Of a stretch of DNA of 64,000 nucleotides, positions 8,986-18,420 are shown piece by piece. The stretch spans positions 434,001 through 498,000 of the forward strand of contig NZ_FNAO01000001.1 in NCBI RefSeq assembly GCF_900101815.1, written 5' to 3'. The position numbers and the translations under genes were made by a program. The DNA comes from Pricia antarctica (lineage in GTDB: Bacteria > Bacteroidota > Bacteroidia > Flavobacteriales > Flavobacteriaceae). The first letter of the stretch is position 1. Every line of letters begins with the position of its first letter. The notes beneath the pieces are model-generated. The model ran no database searches. It was not told the DNA's origin and was given only the letters and a program-made list of their open reading frames with translations.

Positions 8986-10032
8986 TTATTCTAAATCCTT
9001 TTCATTGAACAGGTTTAACTTTCGCAACCACTTCGTCTTTTTTTCGAGCGTAAAAACATCCAAAAACAAAAATAAGAGTCCTAAACCCAAAAACCATTGG
9101 AACTGATCTTTGAACTCGGCGAACTGTTTGGCCTCGAATTCCTTCTTATCCATCTGCAATAATTGTTCCTTTATGAATTCTACGGCTTCCGCGGTATTAT
9201 CTCCGTTGATATATTCCCCGTTACCCTCATCGGCAATATCCTTGAGAAAAGTTTCATCTAACTTGGTGATAACAGTTTCCCCTTTATTGTCCTTTTTCAG
9301 TGTTTCGACTATCCCGTTTCTTTTAATAGGAATGGGTGCTCCCTTGGTCTTGCCAACACCAATCGTAAATATACGTATGCCCTCGTCGGTCGCTTTTTCA
9401 ACGGCTTCGAGGGTCGATTCCCCGGAATGGTCCTCGCCATCGGAAATGATGAAAAGTACCCGATTGGTCTGGTCTTGGTCATCGTAATAAGTCGTCGCCA
9501 ACTCAATCGCCTGGTCGATCGCCGTGCCCTGGGAAGTGAGCATATCGGTATTCATGCTCTGCAAAAACATCTTGGCCGCGCCATAGTCGGTCGTAATCGG
9601 CAATTGCGGAAATGCTTGGCCCGCATAGGCTATGATTCCAATACGATCGCTAGCCAATTGATTGATAATTTCGGAGACCAGTCGTTTGGACTTCTCCAAC
9701 CGGTTGGGCGCAATATCTTCCGCCAACATACTTTTGGATACATCCATAGCAAAAACGATATCGACCCCTTCGCGCTTTACCGTCTCCAGTTTCGTCCCGA
9801 TTTTCGGATTGACCAGTCCCAAGGTCAAAAAGGCGAGTCCCAGCACTAAAAAGAGCAGTTTTAGTCCCGATTTGAATTTGGATCGATCAGGCGTGAGCCG
9901 TTTCAATAACGTCTCATCGGCAAAATTGTTCCGCGTGCGTTTTCTCCAGAGTTGCAGCAGGAAGAACAAGACGACAAGTACCGGAATAATGCCTAGCAGA
10001 TAAAAATATATTTTTTCGTCGAGTTGAATCAT
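8986..10032 (-). CDS. batB: BatB: VWA-domain membrane protein
   Basis: A 348-residue protein with two N-terminal transmembrane spans (about 8-28 and 56-74), a von Willebrand A domain (about 90-290) and a C-terminal span (about 312-330). The metal-ion-dependent adhesion motif is D97-x-S99-x-S101 (DVSKS) and is intact. VWA proteins of this type act with MoxR AAA ATPases, as chaperone partners in the membrane. It follows batA by 28 bases; the two look like an old duplication. Confidence 0.9.
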   Translation of the reverse strand: MIQLDEKIYFYLLGIIPVLVVLFFLLQLWRKRTRNNFADETLLKRLTPDRSKFKSGLKLLFLVLGLAFLTLGLVNPKIGTKLETVKREGVDIVFAMDVSKSMLAEDIAPNRLEKSKRLVSEIINQLASDRIGIIAYAGQAFPQLPITTDYGAAKMFLQSMNTDMLTSQGTAIDQAIELATTYYDDQDQTNRVLFIISDGEDHSGESTLEAVEKATDEGIRIFTIGVGKTKGAPIPIKRNGIVETLKKDNKGETVITKLDETFLKDIADEGNGEYINGDNTAEAVEFIKEQLLQMDKKEFEAKQFAEFKDQFQWFLGLGLLFLFLDVFTLEKKTKWLRKLNLFNEKDLE

Positions 10033-10060
10033 TGTTTAAATTTCAAGCGCAAGTTCAAAT

Positions 10061-11059
10061 TCAAATAAAACTCCGAAACACTGTGTTCCGCAGCACCCAT
10101 TCCAACAGCAGCAATCCTCCTGCCAAAAGCACCCAAGAACGGAATTTTTCTTCGTACCTAAAGTATTTGAACTCTTCTATATCCGTTTTTTCGAGTTTGT
10201 TGATTTCCTCGTAGATCGCTTCCAACTTATCGTTGTCCGTGGCCCTAAAATATTTTCCGCCGGTCACTTTGGCGATATCTTTCAATAAAGGTTCGTCAAT
10301 CTCTACTTTGCTCATGCCATAGCGGAACGAACCATCGGCGTTATAAGCGATAGGGGTTAGGGCATTGCCGTTCGACCCAAGGCCAATGGTATACGTTTTG
10401 ATACCGTATTCGATAGCAAGGTCAGCCGCGGTCTGCGGCTCTATAAAACCGGAATTGTTGACCCCGTCGGTCAGTAATATGATAATCTTGCTCACTGCTT
10501 TGCTCTCCTTCAAACGATTGACGGCGGTAGCCAGCCCCATACCAATGGCCGTACCATCGTTAAGCTCTCCATACGTAATTTCGCGAAGCGCACTGAGCAC
10601 AATGGCCTTATCGCTCGTAATCGGCGTTTTCGTGTAGGCTTCCCCGGCATAGGCCACAAGACCGATGCGGTCGTTCGGGCGTTCTTTGATAAAATCTCCC
10701 GCCACTTCTTTCAAGGCCGCAAGACGGTTGGGTTTCAGATCACGCGCCAGCATACTTGATGACACATCGATGGCCATAACGATATCGATACCTTTTGTGG
10801 TCGTGGTCCGTGTGGAAATATCCTCCGTCTGGGGGCGTGCCATGGCCGTTATGATTGCCGCGAGCGCTAAAAGTCGAAGTACAAACAGGAAGGGTTTCAA
10901 CCGGGGAAGAAAACCAGACCCTGAAAAACCTTTGATAGTGGGCATTTTCAGCGAGGCCACCTGTTCCCTGCGTTTGTAGAAATACCACAGCACGGCCAAA
11001 GGAAGCAACAATAGCAACCAAAAGAATTCAGGATTTGCAAATGTTATATTCGTAAGCAT
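10061..11059 (-). CDS. batA: BatA: VWA-domain membrane protein
   Basis: A 332-residue homologue of BatB, with N-terminal spans (about 10-28 and 56-74), a VWA domain (about 88-285) with intact D98-x-S100-x-S102 (DVSSS), and a C-terminal span near 312-328. Its start codon directly abuts the stop of the upstream membrane protein, indicating translational coupling. Together with BatB it probably forms the VWA pair handled by the MoxR ATPase encoded upstream. Confidence 0.9.
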   Translation of the reverse strand: MLTNITFANPEFFWLLLLLPLAVLWYFYKRREQVASLKMPTIKGFSGSGFLPRLKPFLFVLRLLALAAIITAMARPQTEDISTRTTTTKGIDIVMAIDVSSSMLARDLKPNRLAALKEVAGDFIKERPNDRIGLVAYAGEAYTKTPITSDKAIVLSALREITYGELNDGTAIGMGLATAVNRLKESKAVSKIIILLTDGVNNSGFIEPQTAADLAIEYGIKTYTIGLGSNGNALTPIAYNADGSFRYGMSKVEIDEPLLKDIAKVTGGKYFRATDNDKLEAIYEEINKLEKTDIEEFKYFRYEEKFRSWVLLAGGLLLLEWVLRNTVFRSFI

Positions 11060-12757
11060 TTATACTTCCGTTTTTACTTCTACCGTGTTCAGTATGCGTT
11101 CTACGATCTGTTCGGCATAGGTGTCTCCATCCCTCCAGGTCAGCATCACTTGTTGCTGAAAACCTTTTCCGCCAAATAGCAGCAAACTGTATTTTCCCTG
11201 TACGGGTTCTTTGGAATCGGTTACGGCGAACTTTGCGCTTCCATAGACCTTGACCCCTTTTACGCCGGTCACCGTTGTAAATTCCTCATCTTTCGTGATA
11301 ATATTCTTGGCACCCCTGCTTTCCATATTTTTGACGAAGGCATCGATCGATTTCTCATAATCCGGTTCCGTATCTTGTGAAAGCAAGGTGGAGACCGCGC
11401 TGATCGAGAACAGGCCGTCTGCACTTTCATACCGAAATACCTGTAATTCATTTATGTTCGCCTTTTGCTCCGGGGGTATTTCCCTTTTCTGCCTTTTCAA
11501 AACTTTAGGCGTTTCCAAGCTTATTGGTGGATAGCCATAGGTACTTGCAATCCATTCACCTTCGAGCAAGGTCTTGGTCGGATGGCCGAATACGGAATCC
11601 TTTACCGGGGCGAAGCCGTATTGGTTCACAGCAATACCGGTCGCAATTAGCAGGAAGCCGATGACAGCAGCCGCCGCAATTATGATTTTTCGGCGCTGCT
11701 GCTTGTGCGCCTGTTCCTCTTTATATTCTTCTTGCTCCATTAGCTCTTCGAGGGTTGGTTCGGGCAGGGCATCGTGGGTCTTGGTAACGATTTCCTCTAT
11801 AGCGTTTCGGTCGTTCTGTGCAATGGATGATTCCGGTCGCGACTTTGCGAACTTGACCAAATCGGCTGTTTGCAAGATACGTTTGAACTGTTTCAAGGTG
11901 TCGTCCTCAAGCTTCAGTTCCCCGGCATCCCTGAGCATTTCCAATTTTCCGATCAGCTCGTCGGTCGTACTTTCCATTGCCGACACGTGTACATCTTCTT
12001 CGAGATACAAACGCACAATGTCGGTAAGCTCTGAATAATATTGTTTGTATTCGTCTTGGATAAGATATTTGGAATTCTCCAGTCTTTTCAGTTCCAGTAA
12101 CGCCCGATCATAGGCAGGCAATAAGGCTACTTTTTCTTCTTCGGATAAAGGCTTTTTCCGGAAGACGAACCAATAGAGAAGTCCGCCGATAACCGCTAAT
12201 CCCAAAAGGATGCCCAAAACCCACATCCAAAGTTCGGAACGGCTCTTCTGGACCTCCATCAACGGCTTGATATCGTACATTTTCTGGGCAAGGGTATCTA
12301 CCGCCACATTCGCCACATTAACCATGGCCGAATCGGTAAAAAAGCCCTTACCGTTGATTTCGATACGTTGCGTGGGGAGTTTATAGGCCCCGGAATCGAA
12401 CTGGGTGAGCGCGTAGATTTTCTGCAAGGTCATCCGGTCGTTCTTGCGGGTAGTATCCGTCGCAAAAGCTTCCACGGTTTCCAAGGGGGAAAACGTCTGT
12501 CCTTCGGGAAAAATCACCTGTGCCGTGGAGTCGGCCTCAACGGTGACTGTAAACTTGACCTGTTCCCCAATCTTGATATCTGTGGTATCGACCTTTGAGG
12601 TCACTGATGGGTTTTTTTGGGAAAAACCAATACATATAAAGAAAAGAAGGAACAAAAGCAACAGATACCTCTGGCTATTGCTCGTATCGGTGCACCGGCA
12701 TCGCAAGCATTGTGATGCTACCTTCGTACCTCGTATGTCGTACTTCGAACCTTGCAT
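11060..12757 (-). CDS. BatD-like membrane protein of the Bat operon (unnamed family)
   Basis: 565 residues: a hydrophobic leader (residues about 31-46), a beta-rich Ig-like domain resembling the first repeat of BatD (GEQVKFTV), a transmembrane span near 178-200, a helical cytoplasmic domain (YYSELTDIVRLYLEE), a second span near 362-382, and a C-terminal domain. This protein is regularly found between DUF58 and BatA in this phylum. The ATG at 12757 overlaps the DUF58 stop as TAATG, which supports coupling, but it puts 30 atypical residues before the leader; a downstream TTG start next to an AGAGG stretch is the alternative. Function unknown. Confidence 0.75.
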   Translation of the reverse strand: MQGSKYDIRGTKVASQCLRCRCTDTSNSQRYLLLLFLLFFICIGFSQKNPSVTSKVDTTDIKIGEQVKFTVTVEADSTAQVIFPEGQTFSPLETVEAFATDTTRKNDRMTLQKIYALTQFDSGAYKLPTQRIEINGKGFFTDSAMVNVANVAVDTLAQKMYDIKPLMEVQKSRSELWMWVLGILLGLAVIGGLLYWFVFRKKPLSEEEKVALLPAYDRALLELKRLENSKYLIQDEYKQYYSELTDIVRLYLEEDVHVSAMESTTDELIGKLEMLRDAGELKLEDDTLKQFKRILQTADLVKFAKSRPESSIAQNDRNAIEEIVTKTHDALPEPTLEELMEQEEYKEEQAHKQQRRKIIIAAAAVIGFLLIATGIAVNQYGFAPVKDSVFGHPTKTLLEGEWIASTYGYPPISLETPKVLKRQKREIPPEQKANINELQVFRYESADGLFSISAVSTLLSQDTEPDYEKSIDAFVKNMESRGAKNIITKDEEFTTVTGVKGVKVYGSAKFAVTDSKEPVQGKYSLLLFGGKGFQQQVMLTWRDGDTYAEQIVERILNTVEVKTEV

Positions 12758-13623
12758 TATCCTCTTCGCTTAAAATACCCCAACAATTTCTTTACATAGC
12801 TTTCGTCGACCCTACAACTCAATGTGCCACAGCCGGATTTCGTAAAGGTTTCAGTAAAATAATCGACCCGCTGGCGGTAATAATTGCCATAGGCATTACG
12901 GACGCTTTTCGATTGGGTGTTCACTAATTGCACCCTACCCGTCTCGGCATCCTGCATCTGTACCATGCCGAGATTCGGAATAGATTCTTCTCGTTCATCG
13001 TAAATCCGGATTCCCGTAACGTCGTGCTTATTCCCCGAAATTTTCAAGGCCGTTTCATAATCGTCTGCGATAAAATCGGACAGCACAAAAACAATAGCTC
13101 TTTTCTTCATCACGCTGCTCATAAATTTCAAGGCTTCCGCTAAATCGGTACGGTTGCTTTTCGGCTTGAATTCCAACAACTCCCGGATAATCCGCAGTAC
13201 ATGACTTTTTCCTTTTTTCGGAGGAATATATAATTCCACGGCATCGGAAAACAGCATCAAGCCCGCCTTATCATTATTTTGTAGCGCCGAAAACGCCAAA
13301 GTGGCCGATATTTCAATGATAATATCCTTTTTGAACTGGTTGGTAGTTCCGAACAGTTCCGAGCCGCTGACGTCGATCATCAACATCATCGTCAGTTCGC
13401 GTTCCTCCTCAAAAACCTTTATATAAGGCTCGTTGTAGCGGGCGGTAACGTTCCAATCGATACTGCGCACATCGTCGCCGAATTGATATTGCCGCACCTC
13501 GCTAAAGGTCATACCGCGACCCTTAAAAGTGGAATGGTATTCCCCACCAAAAATGTGATCGGAAAGACGGCGTGTCTTGATTTCGATCTTACGTACTTTC
13601 TTAAGTAGTTCTTTGGTATCCAT
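12757..13623 (-). CDS. DUF58 domain protein
   Basis: A 288-residue cytoplasmic protein with the DUF58 signature (FGDDVRSIDWNVTAR) followed by a VWA-like fold (LMIDVSGSE). DUF58 proteins accompany MoxR ATPases and membrane VWA proteins and are thought to be their substrates or adaptors. It sits 94 bases after the MoxR gene, and its stop codon overlaps the next start by one base. Confidence 0.92.
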   Translation of the reverse strand: MDTKELLKKVRKIEIKTRRLSDHIFGGEYHSTFKGRGMTFSEVRQYQFGDDVRSIDWNVTARYNEPYIKVFEEERELTMMLMIDVSGSELFGTTNQFKKDIIIEISATLAFSALQNNDKAGLMLFSDAVELYIPPKKGKSHVLRIIRELLEFKPKSNRTDLAEALKFMSSVMKKRAIVFVLSDFIADDYETALKISGNKHDVTGIRIYDEREESIPNLGMVQMQDAETGRVQLVNTQSKSVRNAYGNYYRQRVDYFTETFTKSGCGTLSCRVDESYVKKLLGYFKRRG

Positions 13624-13717
13624 AGGTAGGGGCAGTGTTGAGTGGGCAATCGGTAGTAGGCTCGCTCAACACTCAAAAAAAGCACTGTTAACCGGCTACT
13701 GTTTACGGCCTACTTTT

Positions 13718-14719
13718 TCACGGTACTTCAATCTCGTTGACAATCTTGTTGATGATTTCTTCGGAAGTAATGTTCTCGGCCTCTGCCTCATACGTAATGC
13801 CGATTCTGTGTCGTAATACATCATGCACAACTGCGCGTACATCTTCTGGCACTACATAGCCCCGGCGTTTGATAAAGGCGTAACACTTAGCGGCGGCGCC
13901 TAGATTAATACTCCCCCTTGGGGATGCCCCAAAACTGATAAGGGGTTTCAGATTTTCAAGATTGTATTTTTCGGGATATCGGGTAGCGAAGACCAAATCG
14001 AGAATGTATTTCTCGATTTTTTCATCCATGTAAACCTCTCGGACCGCTTTTTGGGCACTTAATATCTGGTTTATGCTTACAACTGGGTTTACCTTGTCAT
14101 AGGCACCTAACAGATTTTGGCGCATGATCAACTGCTCTTCTTTCATCTTCGGGTAATCTATGACAGTCTTGAGCATAAAACGGTCGACCTGTGCTTCCGG
14201 CAGTGGATAGGTTCCCTCTTGTTCGATAGGGTTTTGGGTGGCCATGACCAAGAAAGGTTTGTCTAGAATGAAAGTTTCGTCACCGATGGTCACCTGCTTT
14301 TCCTGCATGGCCTCCAAAAGGGCGGATTGTACTTTGGCAGGGGCACGGTTGATTTCATCGGCCAACACGAAATTGGCGAAAATGGGTCCTTTTTTAATGG
14401 AGAAGTCGCTCAGTTTCATATTGTAGATCAAGGTACCCACAACATCGGCGGGCAATAAATCCGGAGTAAACTGAATTCGGCTGAAACTACCCTTTACGGC
14501 TTTGGCCAAGGTATTTATGGCCAAGGTTTTTGCCAGTCCGGGAACCCCCTCGAGCAAAATATGGCCCTGACCGAGAAGACCGATCAACAGGCGTTCAATC
14601 ATGTGTTTTTGGCCGACGATGACCTTGTTCATTTCGGTAATCAACAGATCGATAAAGGCACTTTCCCGTTCGATTTTTTCGTTCACCGCGCTGATATCGA
14701 CAGCTGTATTTTCTTCCAT
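13718..14719 (-). CDS. MoxR-family AAA+ ATPase
   Basis: A 333-residue ATPase, first gene of the Bat operon. The Walker A motif is GVPGLAKT at residues 58-65, Walker B VLADE at 118-122, a sensor-1 asparagine lies at 163 (ATQNP) and an arginine at 180 (VDRF); all are intact. MoxR proteins act as chaperones that mature VWA-containing partners; BatA, BatB and the DUF58 protein encoded downstream are the expected clients. The region from 14720 to 14941 separates it from a divergent SDR gene and should hold both promoters. Confidence 0.93.
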   Translation of the reverse strand: MEENTAVDISAVNEKIERESAFIDLLITEMNKVIVGQKHMIERLLIGLLGQGHILLEGVPGLAKTLAINTLAKAVKGSFSRIQFTPDLLPADVVGTLIYNMKLSDFSIKKGPIFANFVLADEINRAPAKVQSALLEAMQEKQVTIGDETFILDKPFLVMATQNPIEQEGTYPLPEAQVDRFMLKTVIDYPKMKEEQLIMRQNLLGAYDKVNPVVSINQILSAQKAVREVYMDEKIEKYILDLVFATRYPEKYNLENLKPLISFGASPRGSINLGAAAKCYAFIKRRGYVVPEDVRAVVHDVLRHRIGITYEAEAENITSEEIINKIVNEIEVP

Positions 14720-14913
14720 AGAATTTTAAGGTATTTTTGGAGTAGGTTTGTTACCCTTTTAAATAGGCATGCAAATTGAAAATTTATTACTTGTCTCGCT
14801 GTTAACGATTGGTTAAATAATTTGCCAAGCCCCGATTTTTATGAAGAGTTTAAGGGATTTGTAAGACTTCTTTTCGACATTCACAGAACAAAACACGGAA
14901 CTACCAAAATAAG

Positions 14914-14921
14914 TAACTTTG
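14914..14921 (+). promoter_or_regulatory. Possible -7 element before the SDR gene
   Basis: TAACTTTG fits the Bacteroidota -7 consensus TAnnTTTG and lies 20 bases before the start codon at 14942. No good -33 TTTG is visible at the expected 19-21 base spacing, so support is weak. Confidence 0.3.
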
Positions 14922-14941
14922 GCTTAGATAAAAATTAAACT

Positions 14942-15724
14942 ATGGAACAAGAACAGAACAAAAATTCAGCAAAGAATCGAATTGCCCTTATTACAGGCGC
15001 AACTAGTGGTATAGGAAAGGCGACCGCCATACTTTTCGCAATAGAAGGCATCCACTTGGTTCTCTGTGGAAGACGTCAAGATCGGTTGGATGCGCTACAA
15101 AAAGAATTGGCCAAACAAACCAAGGTAACTTCCTTGACTTTTGACGTTCGGGATAAAGATGCCGTGTTCGAAGCCATTGATTCGCTTCCTTCGGAGTTTA
15201 CGAACATCGACATCCTTATAAACAATGCAGGCAACGCCCATGGTCTTGACCCTATCGAAGAAGGCAACACCGACGATTGGGATGCCATGCTCGATATCAA
15301 CGTCAAAGGATTGTTGTATGTTTCAAAGGCAGTTATCCCAGGAATGATCGAAAGGAAGTCCGGCCATATCATCAACATTGGGTCTACGGCTGGCAAGGAA
15401 GTCTACCCAAAAGGCAATGTCTATTGCGCCAGCAAACATGCCGTGGACGCCCTGACTACAGGTATGCGAATGGACCTCAACCCGTATAAGATAAAAGTAG
15501 GGGCGGTGAACCCCGGCGCGGTCGAAACCGAATTTAGCAACGTTCGCTTCAAGGGTGACAGCGAAAAGGCGGATGCCGTATATAATGGTTTTCAGCCTTT
15601 GGTGGCCGAGGATATCGCCGAAGCCTTGTATTTTGTGGTGACCCGTCCGCCGCATGTGAATATTGCCGACCTGACCATTACGCCCACGGCGCAGGCCTCG
15701 GCGACTGTTTGGAATAAAGATTAA
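14942..15724 (+). CDS. Short-chain dehydrogenase/reductase (YdfG-like)
   Basis: A 260-residue NAD(P)-dependent oxidoreductase. The cofactor motif TGATSGIG is at residues 18-25, NNAG at 94-97, and the catalytic set N120, S148, Y161 and K165 is complete. R44 after the second strand suggests NADP(H) preference. Overall similarity is to the YdfG / serine 3-dehydrogenase group, which acts on hydroxy-acids and 3-hydroxypropionate; actual substrate unknown. It is followed 17 bases later by the AlbA-type gene. Confidence 0.9.
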   Translation: MEQEQNKNSAKNRIALITGATSGIGKATAILFAIEGIHLVLCGRRQDRLDALQKELAKQTKVTSLTFDVRDKDAVFEAIDSLPSEFTNIDILINNAGNAHGLDPIEEGNTDDWDAMLDINVKGLLYVSKAVIPGMIERKSGHIINIGSTAGKEVYPKGNVYCASKHAVDALTTGMRMDLNPYKIKVGAVNPGAVETEFSNVRFKGDSEKADAVYNGFQPLVAEDIAEALYFVVTRPPHVNIADLTITPTAQASATVWNKD

Positions 15725-15741
15725 GCCCGAATTCGTTTAAA

Positions 15742-16878
15742 ATGATCAACAAACGCCTTCTTGTCAAAAACCTGCTCGCCCATAACGACGAGAACAGCTT
15801 TTATGACAAAAAACGTTTTATCGACATCGGACAGAAAGAAGGAAAGGCTAAATTCCTAAAACATGTCTGTGCCTTGGCGAACAGCAATCCAAAGAATCAT
15901 TCATTCATCGTGGTCGGTGTCGAGGACGAGGACAATAAAATCGTGGGCGTCGACTTTTTCGATGATAGCAAAATCCAGAATCTGGTCAATGCCTATTTGG
16001 ATAATCCGCCGCTGATATCGTATGAGAACATTCCCTTTCCGCATTTACCTGAAGGGAAAGTGGTCGGCTTGGTCACCATAAAATCAAATGGTAAAGTGTG
16101 CGCCCTACGTAAGAATATTTGGAAATATTATGGTGGCATGGTATTTTTTCGTGAAGGTAGCATCAGTATGCCGAAAGCATACGACATTGAATTAAAGAAC
16201 ATTAATTCCGAGGCCGTTGCCACTATTGAACAGCACGCCAAAAACAATATTGAACTTACCCTTAACGGCGTAATCGACTTCCTCAACCACCGCCATCCGG
16301 ATCTTGAGAGTGATTATAAGGTGTTTAAAGAGCAATTTGTGGTCTGCTGGGCCGGAAACCGCAAAAAAGTGAAGGACAAAACCTATTTTTCAAGGGTCGA
16401 TATCGAACTGATCAACGAACAGGTAAAATTATTTTATTCCACTTTAGATGAGATTACTATTGACTACGATGAGCATTCATTTACCACGAAAGAGTATGTT
16501 CAATTAGGACTTGGCAAAAAACAGAACTACCATCCTTTGGAGGAAGTTGTCATCAATTTTGAAGATAATGGTACCTATCAGATACAGAGCAAACTTCTTT
16601 TTGAGCCTCCAAACTATGATAAAAAAAGCCTGCATCATATTTTTAATGCCAACAACGCGCTGCTCCAAAAATTACAAAAGAATATCGCCTTGACCCCTTC
16701 TGAAAAAAAGGATTTGGAACATCTGCCCGACACCTATTTAATCTGCTATTTGAACAGTTTCGACGAAGCGAAGAACCGGATGGATGCTGCACGGCCCTTT
16801 TTGAAAAAGTATGACGAAAAAGTATACCGGTCGCTTAAAGAGGCGTTACGAATTTTGAGAAAGGTGCAGTATAGTTAA
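15742..16878 (+). CDS. AlbA_2/Schlafen-type protein
   Basis: A 378-residue cytoplasmic protein. The first ~130 residues look like an AlbA_2 (divergent AAA-4/Schlafen) domain, with FLKHVCALANS and SFIVVGVEDE followed by a GRST-like SISMP segment. The remainder is helical and charged, without a motif I recognise. Such proteins are common and conserved in Flavobacteriaceae but have no assigned function; roles in nucleic-acid binding or regulation are guesses. It may be cotranscribed with the SDR gene. Confidence 0.7.
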   Translation: MINKRLLVKNLLAHNDENSFYDKKRFIDIGQKEGKAKFLKHVCALANSNPKNHSFIVVGVEDEDNKIVGVDFFDDSKIQNLVNAYLDNPPLISYENIPFPHLPEGKVVGLVTIKSNGKVCALRKNIWKYYGGMVFFREGSISMPKAYDIELKNINSEAVATIEQHAKNNIELTLNGVIDFLNHRHPDLESDYKVFKEQFVVCWAGNRKKVKDKTYFSRVDIELINEQVKLFYSTLDEITIDYDEHSFTTKEYVQLGLGKKQNYHPLEEVVINFEDNGTYQIQSKLLFEPPNYDKKSLHHIFNANNALLQKLQKNIALTPSEKKDLEHLPDTYLICYLNSFDEAKNRMDAARPFLKKYDEKVYRSLKEALRILRKVQYS

Positions 16879-17193
16879 TGTAAATGAATTCAATTGCATA
16901 GCGCAGATAAATCAAGAAAAAAATAAGAGTTTGATGAAGACCTATTCTTTCGGAAGGAAAATCACGGGTTTTTTGTTTATTTTTATGCTGTATTGTTAAA
17001 TAAACAATAGAAGTCATTCAGAGATATTGTTTGGAACCGAGAATATCGGCTTTTTAGGTCTGATGAAGTCATTTTTTAAGACCATAATAGGGCTATGGTT
17101 TTAAAAAAAAGAGATCTGGCCTTACATGTGATATTGGTTGGGAAAAGAAAAAGTCTAAATGAGTTCATAGTATAAACTTTGTTAACTAAAATT
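16879..17193 (+). other. Gene-free interval before the lactonase cluster
   Basis: AT-rich, with no credible reading frame on either strand. GAAGTCATT occurs twice (at about 17009 and 17064), and a short inverted repeat ACCATA/TATGGT lies at 17081-17099. The promoter of the 17.2-27 kb cluster should be here, but no convincing -33/-7 pair was found. Confidence 0.5.
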
Positions 17194-18345
17194 ATGGGAC
17201 ATAAACCTCTAAAAAACATCGTGTTGACTTTAATTACTGTAATCGGGCCTCTTTCCAATATCATGGGTCAGGTATCTACAGCCGAAGCGTTTAACCTTCT
17301 GATCGGCACTTATACCGAGCCCGGAAAGAGCGATGGTATCTATGTTTATAAATTCGATGGTAAAACAGGGGAATTTAGCTACCGTGCCGAAGCCACAGGT
17401 GTTAAAAATCCGTCTTTCCTGACGGCTTCCAAAGATGGCAAACAGGTGTATTCCGTTAGTGAGGTTGGTGAGGGGAAAGGATCGGTCAGTGCATTTTCCT
17501 TTGATCCCACCTCGGGAAAACTTGATTTTTTAAATAGTGCAAGTTCGGGCGGTGACGGACCGTGTTATGTTTCGGTGGACGATAAAAACAAGCTTGTTTT
17601 CGTGGGCAATTATAGTGGAGGAAGTTTGTCCGCCGTTCCAGTCAAGGCCGATGGTTCATTGGGGTCTGACATTCAATCCATTCAGCACAAAGGAAACAGT
17701 ATCCTCAAAAATCAAACGAAACCGCACGTTCATTCCACAGTTTTATCCCCCGATAACAAATATCTCTACGTGCCCGATCTTGGAACGGACAAGGTGAATA
17801 TTTATAATGTAGACCTTACTAAATCCTCCCCGCTGACAACGGCGGATCCCCCTTTCGTAAGCGTTGAGGCCGGCAACGGACCACGGCATTTCACCTTTCA
17901 TCCCAACGGGAAATTTGCTTACTTGATCCAGGAGATGACGGGAAATGTGACCGTTTTCGAGTATCATGACGGAAAATTACGGGCCAAACAATCGGTCACG
18001 TTGGCGCCCCAAGGTTATAATGGGCCAATAGATGCCGCCGACATACATATTTCGCCCGATGGCAAATTTCTTTACGGATCGCTACGGGGCAATATCGATG
18101 AGGTGGTTATTTATGCCATAAACAAGAACGGAAAATTGACCTATGCAGGCCGTCAATCCACCTTGGGCAAGAACCCCCGTAATTTCGCCATAGACCCCAC
18201 GGGAAACTTTCTGCTGGTCGCAAACGGAGGCAGTGACGAAATCGTTGTGTTCAAACGGAATCGCGAAACAGGACTGCTGATGCCTGCCGGAAAGACCATA
18301 AAGGTCGGCGCACCGGTATGCCTGAAATTTGTGCCGATAAAATGA
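17194..18345 (+). CDS. Exported lactonase-family protein (6-phosphogluconolactonase type beta-propeller)
   Basis: A 383-residue seven-bladed beta-propeller of the Pgl/YbhE lactonase family, which hydrolyses sugar lactones to aldonic acids. NLLIGTYTEP opens the first blade and the repeats VKNPSFLTASKDG, RHFTFHPNGKFAY and NPRNFAIDPTGNFL are diagnostic. The first 26 residues form a signal peptide ending near IMGQ, so the enzyme is periplasmic, unlike the cytosolic pathway enzyme. I used the ATG at 17194 rather than a TTG 15 bases upstream. It opens a run of exported proteins that includes a PQQ-dehydrogenase-like protein, whose products would be lactones. Confidence 0.85.
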   Translation: MGHKPLKNIVLTLITVIGPLSNIMGQVSTAEAFNLLIGTYTEPGKSDGIYVYKFDGKTGEFSYRAEATGVKNPSFLTASKDGKQVYSVSEVGEGKGSVSAFSFDPTSGKLDFLNSASSGGDGPCYVSVDDKNKLVFVGNYSGGSLSAVPVKADGSLGSDIQSIQHKGNSILKNQTKPHVHSTVLSPDNKYLYVPDLGTDKVNIYNVDLTKSSPLTTADPPFVSVEAGNGPRHFTFHPNGKFAYLIQEMTGNVTVFEYHDGKLRAKQSVTLAPQGYNGPIDAADIHISPDGKFLYGSLRGNIDEVVIYAINKNGKLTYAGRQSTLGKNPRNFAIDPTGNFLLVANGGSDEIVVFKRNRETGLLMPAGKTIKVGAPVCLKFVPIK

Positions 18346-18420
18346 CAGGTGCTGAATTCAGATCGATGGTCAAGGTGACCAGGTGGCATATCCTATTGTA
18401 AATTATTAAAACACGTAGTA

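Noticed and set aside
8647-9487. Plus-strand frames opposite batB and batC
   Set aside because: Shadows of well-supported minus-strand genes with no homology of their own.
17081-17102. Inverted repeat ACCATA/TATGGT as a terminator
   Set aside because: Short stem with wobble pairs and only four T afterwards on the plus strand; none on the minus strand.
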